A stretch of DNA of 64,000 nucleotides from Sinonovacula constricta (lineage: Eukaryota; Mollusca; Bivalvia; Cardiida; Solecurtidae): contig CM017560.1 of assembly GCA_007844125.1 (NCBI GenBank), positions 6,726,759-6,790,758 on the forward strand, written 5' to 3'. Made by a program: the position numbers and the translations under genes. The first letter of the stretch is position 1. Each line of letters opens with the position of its first letter. The notes below the pieces were generated by a model. That model saw only the letters and a program-made list of their open reading frames with translations. It searched no databases and was not told the origin of the DNA. Shown here in pieces: positions 34,730 through 46,513 of this stretch.

Positions 34730-37560
34730 ACTGCACTTACTGACATGTATGCTGGAATTGCTTGTCATGTCGACACTTACAGACATCTATGTTGGTATTG
34801 CTTGTTATGTCGGCACTTACTGATATGTATGTTGGTAGTGCCTGTGCCGTCGGCACTTACAGACATTTATGTTGGTATTGCTGGTCATGTCGGCACTTAC
34901 AGATATGTCTGCTGCTGTGGCTTGCCACGTCGGTACTAACAGATATGTATGTTGGCATTGCTTGTCACAGTTGTCGGCAGTTACAGATATGTATGATTCT
35001 GTTTCTTGTCACATCTACACTGACAGATATGTATGCTTCTGTTTCTTGTCACATCTACACAGACAGATATGTATGCTTCTATTTCTTGTCACATCTACAC
35101 TGACAGATATGTATGCTTCTATTTCTTGTCACATCTACACTGACAGATATGTATGCTTCTATTTCTTGTCACATCTACACTGAAAGATATGTATGCTTCT
35201 ATTTCTTGTCACATCTACACAGACAGATATGTATGCTTCTATTTCTTGTCACATCTACACTGACAGATAGGTATGCTTCTATTTCTCGTCACATCTACAC
35301 TGATAGATATGTATGCTTCTATTTCTTGTCACATCTACACAGACAGATATGTATGCCTCTATTTCTTGTCAAATCTACACAGACAGATATGTATGTTTGT
35401 ATTTCTTGTCACATCTACACAGACAGATATGTATGCTTCTATTTTTTGTCACATCTACACTGACAGACAGATATGTATGTTTGTATTTCTTGTCACATCT
35501 ACACAGACAGATATGTATGTTTGTATTTCTTGTCACATCTACACAGACAGATATGTATGCCTCTATTTCTTGTCACATCTACACTGATAGATATGTATGC
35601 TTCTATTTCTTGTCACATCTACACTGACAGATATGTATGTTTGTATTTCTTGTCACATCTACACTGATAGATATGTATGCTTCTATTTCTTGTCACATCT
35701 ACACTGATAGATATGTATGCTTCTATTTCTTGTCACATCTACACAGACAGATATGTATGTTTGTATTTCTTGTCACATCTACACAGACAGATATGTATGC
35801 CTCTATTTCTTGTCAAATCTACACAGACAGATATGTATGTTTGTATTTCTTGTCACATCTACACAGACAGATATGTATGCCTCTATTTCTTGTCAAATCT
35901 ACACTGACAGATATGTATGTTTGTATTTCTTGTCACATCTACACAGACAGATATGTATGCCTCTATTTCTTGTCAAATCTACACAGACAGATATGTATGT
36001 TTGTATTTCTTGTCACATCTACACAGACAGATATGTATGCTTCTATTTCTTGTCACATCTACACAGACAGATATGTATGTTTGTATTTCTTGTCACATCT
36101 ACACAGACAGATATGTATGCCTCTATTTCTTGTCAAATCTACACAGACAGATATGTATGTTTGTATTTCTTGTCACATCTACACAGACAGATATGTATGC
36201 CTCTATTTCTTGTCACATCTACACAGACAGATATGTATGCCTCTATTTCTTGTCAAATCTACACAGACAGATATGTATGTTTGTATTTCTTGTCACATCT
36301 ACACAGACAGATATGTATGCCTCTATTTCTTGTCACATCTACACAGACAGATATGTATGCTTCTATTTCTTGTCACATCTACACAGACAGATATGTATGC
36401 CTCTATTTCTTGTCACATCTACACTGATAGATATGTATGCTTCTATTTCTTGTCACATCTACACTGACAGATATGTATGTTTGTATTTCTTGTCACATCT
36501 ACACAGACAGATATGTATGCCTCTATTTCTTGTCAAATCTACACAGACAGATATGTATGCTTCTATTTCTTGTCACATCTACACAGACAGATATGTATGC
36601 CTCTATTTCTTGTCAAATCTACACAGACAGATATGTATGTTTGTATTTCTTGTCACATCTACACAGACAGATATGTATGCCTCTATTTCTTGTCACATCT
36701 ACACAGACAGATATGTATGCCTCTATTTCTTGTCAAATCTACACAGACAGATATGTATGCTTCTATTTCTTGTCACATCTACACAGACAGATATGTATGC
36801 CTCTATTTCTTGTCACATCTACACAGACAGATATGTATGCTTCTATTTCTTGTCACATCTACACAGACAGATATGTATGCCTCTATTTCTTGTCACATCT
36901 ACACTGACAGATATGTATGCCTCTATTTCTTGTCAAATCTACACTGATAGATATGTATGCTTCTATTTCTCGTCACATCTACACTGATAGATATGTATGC
37001 TTCTATTTCTTGTCACATCTACACAGACAGATATGTATGCCTCTATTTCTTGTCAAATCTACACAGACAGATATGTATGCTTCTATTTCTCGTCACATCT
37101 ACACTGATAGATATGTATGCTTCTATTTCTTGTCACATCTACACAGACAGATATGTATGCCTCTATTTCTTGTCAAATCTACACAGACAGATATGTATGC
37201 TTCTATTTCTTGTCACATCTACACTGATAGATATGTATGCTTCTATTTCTTGTCAAATCTACACAGACAGATATGTATGCTTCTATTTCTTGTCACATCT
37301 ACACTGATAGATATGTATGCTTCTATTTCTTGTCACATCTACACAGACAGATATGTATGCCTCTATTTCTTGTCACATCTACACAGACAGATATGTATGC
37401 TTCTATTTCTTGTCACATCTACACTGATAGATATGTATGCTTCTATTTCTTGTCACATCTACACAGACAGATATGTATGTTTGTATTTCTTGTCACATCT
37501 ACACTGAAGGATATGAATGCTGCCTTTGTTTGCCACTCGGCACTTACAGACATGTATGTA
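34730..37560 (+). repeat. Minisatellite, 40-bp unit, about 70 copies, in cytoplasmic intron of B1
   Basis: Unit CAGATATGTATGCTTCTATT plus TCTTGTCACATCTACACAGA, very homogeneous from about 34980 to 37505 (about 63 units). Variants are GCTTCT/GCCTCT/GTTTGT, CACATC/CAAATC and CAGACAG/CTGATAG. The 5' margin (34730-34980) is diverged. Copy 2 has only about 3 units (60555-60700). The unit is 40 bp and lacks stops on the plus strand, so it reads open in all three frames and gives spurious ORFs up to 356 codons. Confidence 0.97.
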
Positions 37561-37932
37561 ATTGCTTTATCATGCCATTTTTTCTGACATTTTCTCACAA
37601 ATCTGTTAGTGCTTACACTGACTATGAAGACGATATTTTTTCTTTTTAATCTGATTTAGTTTGCTACGATGCTGTTTATAAAATGTTTACGAGCAAAATT
37701 TTAGTTTAATTTGTTTAATATTTTAATATGAGATATAACAAAATGCAACAAAAAATTCGGAAAAAGGATTTTAAATGTCAATATTATTTTCGAAAGATAT
37801 TATTTTCTTTTCTTCGTTTTGCCGTCTCCCCAACTCGTATGTTTGCACTTTCGAAATCAGTATGTCACTTGCTACTTGATATCTGTACAATCTGACTGTG
37901 AATATAATCATTGTTCTAACTTTGCATTTTAG

Positions 37933-37951
37933 CCTCATCGGAAGTTCAGAG
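37933..37951 (+). CDS. Gene B1 exon 6: 19-nt microexon (frame-switching)
   Basis: A 19-nt segment between TGCATTTTAG and GTAAAT. Entered at phase 2 from exon 5 it reads S-L-I-G-S-S-E and leaves at phase 0. The B2 counterpart (61072-61090) has the same length and sites and reads S-L-I-R-R-S-E. Because 19 is not a multiple of three, inclusion puts the last exon in a different frame (ending within about 3-8 codons). Skipping it gives the conserved Y-x-V-P tail. It may be alternatively used, or an additional exon may restore the frame. Confidence 0.45.
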
Positions 37952-38009
37952 GTAAATAAACTTTATAGACCTATAATTTACTAACAGTGAACTTTATGGT
38001 AAACATGTA

Positions 38010-38375
38010 TTAATTATACCATCTATGCTTTATTGAAAGGTTATAGAATGATAAAGATACAATCGTACTTATACTATATACCGCTCATTGACAGGATAAA
38101 GCATAATAAGGATAAAATCGTACTTATACTATCTATGTTTTTTTGACAGAATATAGAATGATAAGGCTACACTCGTACTAATACTATATATGGCTTATTG
38201 ACAGTATATAGAATGATAAGGCTACAGTCGTACTTATACTATCTATGGTTTATTGACAGTATATAGAATGATAAGGCTACAATCGTACTTATACTATCTA
38301 TGGTTTATTGACAGGATATATCATAATAATGGTATAGTCGTATTTATACTATCTGTGGTTTATTGACAGTACATT
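38010..38375 (+). repeat. Minisatellite, 55-bp unit (B1, first block)
   Basis: About 6 units of TTTATTGACAGGATATAGAA plus TGATAAGGCTACAATCGTAC plus TTATACTATCTATGG. Two further units occur at 39340-39460 and about 17 in copy 2 (61145-62110). Confidence 0.93.
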
Positions 38376-39350
38376 GTATGTAGAATGATTAGTCTTATGC
38401 CTTTTATGTTAAATGGAACTAATTTGAACTGATTCTTTCGCTAAATGAAACTAGAAACTTGTCATTGTCTAACCCTAATATAATATGCTATGGGAGTATT
38501 GTATCCTTCGATAAATGTATTGAATCAGCATTTAGTTATGACTTGTGTCAACAATCTTACCAAATTAAAGCCATAAACAAACCTGTTACGCCTTTGAAAA
38601 ATTCCCAATTGGTATGACAATCACAATGTACAGTGATATGTACAGTTTAATTAAATACTACTTGAATACATGTAAAATTGATTAAGACTTTGTCTCAGTC
38701 TCACAATCAACTTGTAACCATGTCGGTGGCGCTGTAGTAAGCTGATGCTAAGCATAATCTGATAAGGGTTTTGCAAATAGTGAAGATCCAGATCATCCCA
38801 TCTTCTGAGTTGAGCTATCTGATCAAGAATTACATATTTGCTTTTTTTAGATGGTTATAACATGTATTGTATAAGTTGGGTTAAAGCTCTGGTGGGAGTT
38901 GAACCTGCACCATGTGATTTTAATACAAATAGCAGCATCTAACGACTGATTTGTACTTTTCTTATATGTAGAAGCCAATATGACGTGCCTCAGTTTGATG
39001 AGCCACAAAGCGACGAACGACCGCGCAATTATGGATACTTGACAACCCTGTCAAGCTCGTAAGATTGATTCTATTTACAGTTTCGTTAAAACGGTCACTG
39101 AAACTAAAGACCTAGAAATGTCTGTGGTAATATATATATTACCGTCAGCCTGATCACATCACTCGGTATTCTACGTGAATGTTCTTTACTGTATGCAGAA
39201 ACAGCTGAGGAGTTCCAAGTTATATTAACCATTCGGTTATAGTTTTCCAAAACTGCATTGTTATTTTCTCTTTCTCAGATAGCAAACCATGTGTTTAACC
39301 ATTATGAATAATGAATTAAAATATGATAACACGTCACAGGACGTATGGTT
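38376..39350. repeat. Tandem duplication of the last-exon region, unit 1 (B1)
   Basis: Aligns with 39460-40480 and with 62110-63200 in copy 2: 'taaatggaactaatttgaactgatt', a tRNA-like reverse B-box ('gggagttgaacctgcacc'), the last exon, and 'ggtaatatatatattacc'. Unit 1 has lost about 50 bp before the exon acceptor. Confidence 0.85.
38972..39062 (+). CDS. Gene B1 last exon, copy 7a: cytoplasmic tail
   Basis: Acceptor TATATGTAG ends at 38971; stop TAA at 39060-39062. Entered at phase 2 (directly from exon 5) it reads SQYDVPQFDEPQSDERPRNY then GYLTTLSSS. YDVP is the pYxxP class of SH2-docking site known from p130Cas and bound by Crk/Nck. YGYL fits the Y-x-x-hydrophobic sorting motif. From exon 6 the frame would instead stop after K-P-I. 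The upstream about 50 bp of intron present in 7b is deleted, including most of the pyrimidine tract, so 7a may be the weaker exon. Confidence 0.5.
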
Positions 39351-39460
39351 TGTTGACAGGATATAGAATGATAAGTCTACAGTCGTACTTTTTCTTTCTA
39401 TGTTTTATCGACAGGATATAGAATGATAAGGCTACACTCGTACTTATACTATCTGTGGTT
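39340..39460 (+). repeat. Minisatellite, 55-bp unit (B1, second block)
   Basis: Two units in front of the second last-exon copy, showing that the 1.07-kb duplication included part of the array. Confidence 0.85.
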
Positions 39461-40480
39461 TACATTGTATGTAGAATGATTAGACTTATGCTTTGTATGC
39501 TAAATGGAACTAATTTGAACTGATTCGTCCGATAAATGAAACTAAAAACTTGTCATTGTCTAACCCTAATATAATATGCTATAGAAATGTTTTATCCTTC
39601 GATAAATGTATTGAATCAGTTTGTAGTTATGACTTGTGTCAACAATCTTTCCAAATCAAACCTTTAAACAAATGTTTGTACACCTTTGAAAAATTCCCCA
39701 TCGGTATGAAAATCACAGTGGACAGTGATATGTACAGTTTAATTAAATACTACTTAAAACATGTTAAACTGATTTAGACTTTGTCTCAATCACACAATTA
39801 ACTTGTAACCATGTCGGTTGCACTGTAGTTAGCTCATGCTAAGCATGTACTGATAAGGGTTTTGCAAATAGTGAGGATCCAGATTCACCCTATCTTCTGA
39901 GTGTAGATGTCTAATCAAGATATACGCTTATTTGCTTTTAGATGAGTTATAACATATATTGCGTGGAGTGGGTTGAAGTTCTAGTGGGAGTTGAACTTGC
40001 AGCATGGGATTTTAATAGAAATGGCAGCATCTAACGACAGAACCTATATGATCCACTGTAATGCCTCAAACACGTCTGATTTGTACTTTTCTTGTATTGT
40101 AGAAGCCAGTATGGCGTGCCTCAGTTTGATGAGCCACAAAGCGACGAACGACCGCGCAATTATGGATACTTGACAACCATGTCAAGCTCGTAAAATGAAT
40201 TCTATTTACAGTTTCGTTAAAACGGTCACTGAAACTAAAAACCTAGAAATGTCTGTGGTAATATATATATTACCGTCAGCCTGATCACATCACTCTCTAT
40301 TCTACGTGAATGCTCTTTATTGTATGCAGAAACAGGTTAGGAGTTCCAAGTTATATTAACCATTCGGTTATAGTTTTCCAAAACTGCATTGTTATTTTCT
40401 CTTTCTAAATAGCAAGGCATGTGTTGAACAATAATGAATTATGACTTGAAATACGATATCTTACTACAAGATTAAATGTG
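39460..40480. repeat. Tandem duplication of the last-exon region, unit 2 (B1)
   Basis: Partner of 38376-39350, and closer in structure to the single unit in copy 2 because it keeps the segment 'atccactgtaatgcctcaaa' before the acceptor. Confidence 0.85.
40103..40193 (+). CDS. Gene B1 last exon, copy 7b: cytoplasmic tail
   Basis: Acceptor TTGTATTGTAG ends at 40102; stop TAA 40191-40193; 91 nt as in 7a and B2. Phase-2 reading: SQYGVPQFDEPQSDERPRNY then GYLTTMSSS. Asp is replaced by Gly in the Y-x-V-P motif, while Y-x-x-P is kept. The open frame, same length and same stop in three copies support coding use. A second AG at 40108-40109 (GCCAG) would let the 19-nt microexon splice in frame to TAT GGC GTG, but only where that AG exists (7b and B2, not 7a). 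Confidence 0.65.
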
Positions 40481-40499
40481 AATTTTGTGTTCTTCATCA

Positions 40500-41330
40500 G
40501 AGTATAATGATTGTACTGCACATGCTGTTATGTGTATACTTTTGTCACAAAGACTCTGGCTGGTTCGATAATTAAGCAATTATTAGAATAATTAACATAA
40601 ACATGATTCAATGATAAGTATGACTACATGTGGCATGTATGTACACAACACTGTAACCATAGTTGCTTTATATCCGTGTGTTGTCGGAATATCTCAGGTA
40701 ACTCTGGCACGCACAAACTTCCTTCGATGAATCTTGGAGAATGTGTAAAATAAAAAGAATTGTGTCCTCGCCAAACAAAAGAGTTCGTGGTGCTGTTTGT
40801 TTGGTATTTGTTTACCTGTACTTTCTTGGAAAGAACCTGGCTGCTATTCGTCCCGCTAGCGACAGTAGAGACACAAAAATTAATTCAAACTTTTAATATA
40901 GGGACGTATGTTGACAATTCAAATGACATCGTGTTATCTCCCTTGTGGGTAGGTATATAGGTTAATGTTGACAAAATGTGATTTTTCCACTTTTTAAATT
41001 ATTGAGAACGTTTCAGACATCAACATGTACCTACAAGTTTATTTTGTTGAATGGGGTCAGAATATGTCAACGTGACTTGGGAATTGTTGTGATAGTTGCC
41101 AAATTAACAATAAATTGAGAATAGTTCTTAATTAAGTTAGTATTGTTTGCTAGTTGGCGTCCAATGATTATCAGTGTTTAGTATTAATGGAGATAGGATC
41201 CTAATCACTAGACAATTGTCTAACTGTACACATCTACAAATGGACCTACATGTCTGTATGAATGCGTGTTTTAATAAAATTCTGTACATCGAATCCCGTT
41301 TAACTCTTGTCTGTAACTTCATGCTTCATT
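40500..41330. other. 3' flank of gene B1, conserved noncoding
   Basis: Matches 63200-64000. A 66-codon ORF (40760-40960) is not preserved in copy 2, so it is not coding. Confidence 0.5.
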
Positions 41331-43290
41331 CATACATGTTTTTATTTCCTCCTTTTTTCAGAAGAACACAATAAATTTAAGACATATATTATAAAAAGAT
41401 AAATATCAATGTTGATTACATACATGGACAAAAAAACATTGGGTTCATTATTAAGTACACGTGAAACATAAGCACATGTTGATATTTGTTCGGGCACATG
41501 TCGCACCTAGTCTGACGAAAAAGAACATGTATAATATGTCTACACAGAAATGGATTACCATACAATATACGCGCACAAACACTCAAGCACACACTCAAGC
41601 ACACACTCAACGGCACACCAGCATAAACACACGCATTCAAATCTGTTCGCTCTTGCACGCAAAAGCATTCAATGAAAGCGAAAGAAGCAAGTAAAAAAAC
41701 GAAAAGAGATATGAAAAAAATATACATTAACATAGAAAGTATTTGCTATGTAGGTAAATGCAAAACTAACTTAAATAGCGTTCACTAACTCAGATCTTGT
41801 AAAGGAAAGATCTAGTAGTGACTTACTAATACAGTTTGTAAAATTTATTAAGTAAATACCATCGTGTACACAAACACTTAAATGTTCAAAATCACTTCAG
41901 TCAATAAATGTATAAATAACAACAAAATGTAAGTAATTACAAATGCATACACTGTCACAATAAATATATTTAAAGGCCATGCCTATGAAATCTTCATATT
42001 TTTTTTTCCAAGAAGAGATACAAGTAACAGATTTTAACACCCAGGAAAAGACTGACCAAATTTGGCGTTTCCATACTTAATAAAATAGCTAAATATAACA
42101 CTACCAAAGGTAACATAAAGTTTGTTATACAAATTGTAGCGGCGTTCGCGCAATCTAAGACATTCTATAATTGCGTACTCAGCAATTAATTTACTGGACA
42201 TAAATCCTGTCTTCTTCAAAGTGCACAATTTGATGCTAAACATTACAAAACAAGAAAACTACTGAAAAAACACAGTCAAATAAATATGGCATTCATGATA
42301 TCCCTTGTGAGTTGTCTCCGTATCTAATATCTATCAATAAATATGTTTATTAAATTAAGATATAAACTTTATAAAAGAAAAAATAATTGTTTTAGTATTT
42401 TTTTTAAAATTAAAATATATGTAAATAGGCAGCTCATTTTATATTTATTAATAAACTAAATTTTATTTACAACTATTAAACGTCGTTTCTTTGCTATTAC
42501 TGATTAAACGTTATGCTCAAGTAAAAAAAGATTGACAAGAAGTCATGTATCTGTATTTAACTTCCAAATACAAAATATATTTAGTTTTGTTCCAAGGCGG
42601 TAACTGATGGTTTTTCTTTATGTGTGTTATGTCTCGTCTCTGTGTTTTGTCACATTTGCATTTACCTTGCTTGCCTTTGTCTACTAGTAGATAAAATTTA
42701 AATATAAATTTTGATAGGACCTTTTCTTATTTACCTATTAACGATGAAAATTTACTCGGCATGTGACCTAATAGAATTAAAAGACAATAACAGTTATTAT
42801 GTATTTCAACAACAACAACAACAACAACAAGACCGAGGCATAATTTAATCAAAATTTAAAAGGACATTGTTAATGTTTGCCTCTCATTCGATAACTAAAT
42901 GGGTGCTTAAATCTCATGCAGGAAGTTCCGAGCTCGAATGATGCTTTTATTTACGGGTTTTATGTTTTGCCGGCTGACCATTTTGCTCGTTAGATTTGTG
43001 TAAACATGCTTTTAATGTTTTTGCTTGTATTCCATTTGTTCATGTCGTATTTGGAATGTTACGGTAAAAACATGATCTCTTGTCTTTTTATGTAGAAAAA
43101 GAACTGAATATCATTATATTGCATTCCTAAAGAAGGGCGAAAACAAAGTTTTAATTCTTTAATGTTTTGTCATCATAATTTCGTGCACGTGTAACGCAAG
43201 AAACACGTGTACACAGTTAGACAACGTTACGCTAGCCTAAATACGGTGCAATATATTGCATTTATATATATATTTATCCCACCATCTCTG
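41331..43290. other. Intergenic, mostly unrecognised
   Basis: AT-rich. At 42590-42740 it carries the same sequence as 990-1115, a terminal piece of the foldback element. A short (CAA)n tract lies at 42807-42831. The remainder holds nothing I can name. Confidence 0.45.
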
Positions 43291-43292
43291 TA

Positions 43293-43345
43293 AATATCGG
43301 TTGATATAACCCGTGTGATAAAGATGAGCTTTATCAACCGATATT
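43293..43345. repeat. Perfect 14-bp inverted repeat
   Basis: AATATCGGTTGATA at 43293-43306 and its exact reverse complement at 43332-43345, loop of 25 bases. Possibly a small foldback element or MITE remnant. Confidence 0.6.
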
Positions 43346-43496
43346 CGCGCACCTGTTCTAAGCCGGTCTACTTTTTTGACGAAACGATCTGGAATGTTTA
43401 CTTGAACGAAACTCACTTATCGCATAATTATGCTTGTGATCACCCAAAAAATTGTCCATAATATAAAGATTGGTTAAATAGATGCCATTAAAAAGG

Positions 43497-43582
43497 GATA
43501 AGGGCGGTTTCGATCTCTGTCCTACAGCATTGAAAATGCAAGTAGCGGCGGCTTAACCGAATGAGCTAAACGGACAGTTTAT
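43497..43582 (-). mobile_element. tRNA-like sequence, probable SINE head
   Basis: In reverse: GTCCGTTTAGCTCATTCGG then TTAAG (A-box like), and 'gacagagatcgaaacc' (degenerate B-box). The paired arms of a working tRNA are not convincing, so a tRNA-derived repeat is more likely. Confidence 0.35.
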
Positions 43583-43589
43583 CGCGAAC

Positions 43590-44670
43590 TTCCGAAGTTT
43601 TATTTAACAATGATATAGAAAATTTATTAACAAAAAATATAAAAGTTATATTTATCAAAATGTACACATTTACAATTCAAAAACTTGCAAAAATCTTAAA
43701 CAAAATTTAATACAGGCACATGTTAAAACTGTTTAGGGAATAGTAATAAAATCAATAAAAGTACGAATTTGTAGTCGGCAAAAATAACAATTGTCAGATT
43801 ATGTCAGTCCATGCTGTTTTGATGTTATTTGGTGTGAATTGAAAGAATGTGATGATGAATCGTGTGAAAACCTAACCAGTGTTGTAGAAAAGGCTACGAG
43901 GATTTCGAGGCAAAATTTGGCTTTAATCCCAACATTTGAGAAGGAAATCTTGAATCAGCTGCCTATAATCTGAGGACAGACCCTGATGATCAAATGTCGT
44001 TACATGATGAACAATCAAATGGTTAAGATAGAGTTCAATCTTAAGTTGAACTAAATACAGCTGACTGCAAAGATCTGGATTAATGTTCTAACAAATCACA
44101 GTTTCTTGACTTAAACATGAACACCAGCACACCACCCTCTATCCCAACATTTCTCCAAATTTCGCAAGTCACCCTGTCTAAAAACACAACTATCTTTGCA
44201 ATTTTAATGCGTTATATTTATTGTTCAGAATTTTTCAATGTCATCAACAATTAAAATACATGAGCAAACTGTTTGTTACATTCACAAACACACACAAACC
44301 TCGAATGCTATTCGCGGTTCTTAATGCCATGTGCGTAGCAACTTTAATGTTACACAACCTTGATATTACACACTACATACATAACTTTATGCTAGGATGT
44401 GATTTCTGTTGTTATTTTCTAACCATTATTTTTATTACCGTAATCAATAAAATTACAACCTTATAGTGCAAATAAAATAAAAATTACATGTTTATTGTTT
44501 TATTTTTAATTGTAAAATAGAACTATTTATTACAGCCGAAATACTCTATGCACGCGCATGAATTTCGTGAATTGCAATGAATCCTCAGATCATGTAGCGG
44601 AGGAGCAGAAGCAGTAGCGGTAAATTTAAATGTTTACCTTTTAATCCATTTGCAAAAACCGTTGATGATG
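43590..44670. other. Intergenic, nothing firm
   Basis: Holds a 60-codon frame (43791-43973) with a run such as WCELKECDDESCENL but no ATG and no neighbour exon; not assigned. Confidence 0.3.
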
Positions 44671-44678
44671 GGATAAAA

Positions 44679-44793
44679 AGAATACCAGGTTCGTGTTGAT
44701 ATAGATAAATGTTATCATGCGAGGCTAAGAAAATCAGCAAGCACGAGGCTCTGTCGAGTTTATCTACATTTATCTATATCAACATTAACCTGG

Positions 44794-44799
<6 letters not shown>
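44679..44799. mobile_element. Small foldback element with 33-bp inverted repeats
   Basis: Arm AGAATACCAGGTTCGTGTTG plus ATATAGATAAATG (44679-44711) matches the reverse complement of 44767-44799 at 31 of 33 positions. The spacer is 55 bases. It abuts a CT microsatellite. Confidence 0.7.

Positions 44800-44862
<63 letters not shown>
44797..44862. repeat. (CT)n microsatellite
   Basis: About 32 CT units with one break, directly next to the right arm of the foldback element. Confidence 0.95.
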
Positions 44863-44869
44863 AATCGGT

Positions 44870-46500
44870 TATTAATTAGAGAGAATGCCCGTTTTCTCAC
44901 AGATCTCCTTACTGTAAATATCGTTTTGTTATAATTAAAGTATTGCCATTTTGTTGTTGTTCTATAACTTTCAATAAGATTTATGCCGTAAGCTTACCTA
45001 TAATTACATCATGGCTATTTTCAATTTAGTTGAAATAATGTACGTCCAAATTTTATTTAAATGTTTCCATCGTTTTGCATCGCCTTTAATGCTTTGCGTT
45101 AATAAGTTTCGTGTAAAAATGTTACATTCACGGACAGAGTGTATGTATTTTCTTAGTATTGTTGCGACTATCATCTGTATAATGCTTGTGACGCGATGTA
45201 GGGATTCTTTTTACAAGATTGTATAGTCCTATGTAGTTTAATTGTCGTCCCTAACAACAGTATATCAGTTATCTTGAGACGGAGTTGGAAACAGATATAG
45301 CGTTGCTTTCAAAATGTTTAACATGTCGTGAACAACTGGCATGATACTTCACCCAGTCACATTATTCTGACAGCCGACCGACCAGTCTTGGAACTATTCT
45401 TATATTTACTTTAGTGTTAGTGACGGTGCTATGCCACTACAAATTTAACGATTTTTTGGTATGTGACTCAGTTTTAAATTTATTAAAAATCGGAATGTGG
45501 CCTTATCTGTCTTCACACTGTCATCATATTTATGGGTTTGGAGAAGGAAATGGGGGTGGGGTCTAACCGTGTGCATTGGTATTGGGAAAGAGGATAGGAT
45601 TCGAGCGTTACTGACAAATGGCAGTTCAGTAAGTTCCTGTGTATCAAGTGTGACTTATTGTTTTCCAACCTCTTCCCCTATGACATCTCTGTGTATTTTA
45701 AACTTATCAAGTGTGCAGCTGTGCTCTCACAGTGTGGGAAAACTAAAGTCCATGAGTTCAAGCCGACGCCTTAACAGTTTCTTACGCAGTGTGACGTTGA
45801 CAATGTTGGCATTGATATGTCTCATTAAGATGACAGTGATGATTGCTTTATGACTGGTAATTTTTAACAACATTATTATGAATTTACATACATGTTTATG
45901 CTTATGTAGCAACTTAGACTAACATACATATGCAAGAAACTAATTGGTTTGCTTGCCAGTATAGTAATAAAGTGGTTCTATCACATAATCTAAGATATAC
46001 CACAGTTTATGTTAAATAGAAATAGAAGAAATATTTTAAATAAAGTTTTCCGTGAAGTCTAATTTAAATATCGTCTTGAATAAGGGTCTTGCGCTGCTGA
46101 AGCTGACCTTTGGAAAACATTAAAATTTAAAGATTGTTACGTTAGGAGTGCTGGGTTGAACAGCTTTTAGCGTTGTTGTTTTATAAGTTAAAGCAACTGT
46201 CTTTACTGTCTTAAGGAAACAGCAGCACATTTAATTGTACATGTATATTTATCTACGAACAGAAAATATATTAAAAACATATAATGGATTTCTGTCCGAG
46301 AAATCTAATTTAATTGTTTGTTCAACAATAAATGATCAGCACTAAAATTCAACAATTGATACATTAAGAATGCCGAGATATGCAACTTTATGTTTCATAT
46401 AAACACATTAACTGCCTAAAGAAAATAGAAACAAAATTAAATTAACATAGTTATCTTTAATTATAACAATCAAATTAACAACAAACGTTATCATCAAACA
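44870..46500. other. Intergenic; possible decayed minus-strand coding piece at 45540-45912
   Basis: Minus-strand reads such as MRHINANIVNVTLRKKLLRR (45727-45912), and beyond it ELTELPFVSNARILSSF in another segment, look protein-like but are broken by stops. The rest is AT-rich and unrecognised. Confidence 0.25.
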
Positions 46501-46513
46501 AAGAAATAAAGAG

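Noticed and set aside
34762..37587. Many overlapping ORFs up to 356 codons on the plus strand
   Set aside because: They are read-through of a 40-bp repeat without stops. Since 40 is not a multiple of 3, all frames are open in turn. The array sits in an intron and is almost absent in B2.
43791..43973. 60-codon frame with Cys/Asp/Glu-rich run
   Set aside because: Starts with TTG, no splice context and no copy elsewhere in the window.
45497..45853. 118-codon plus-strand ORF
   Set aside because: No ATG at the start, no recognisable domain. The opposite strand looks at least as protein-like but is broken.
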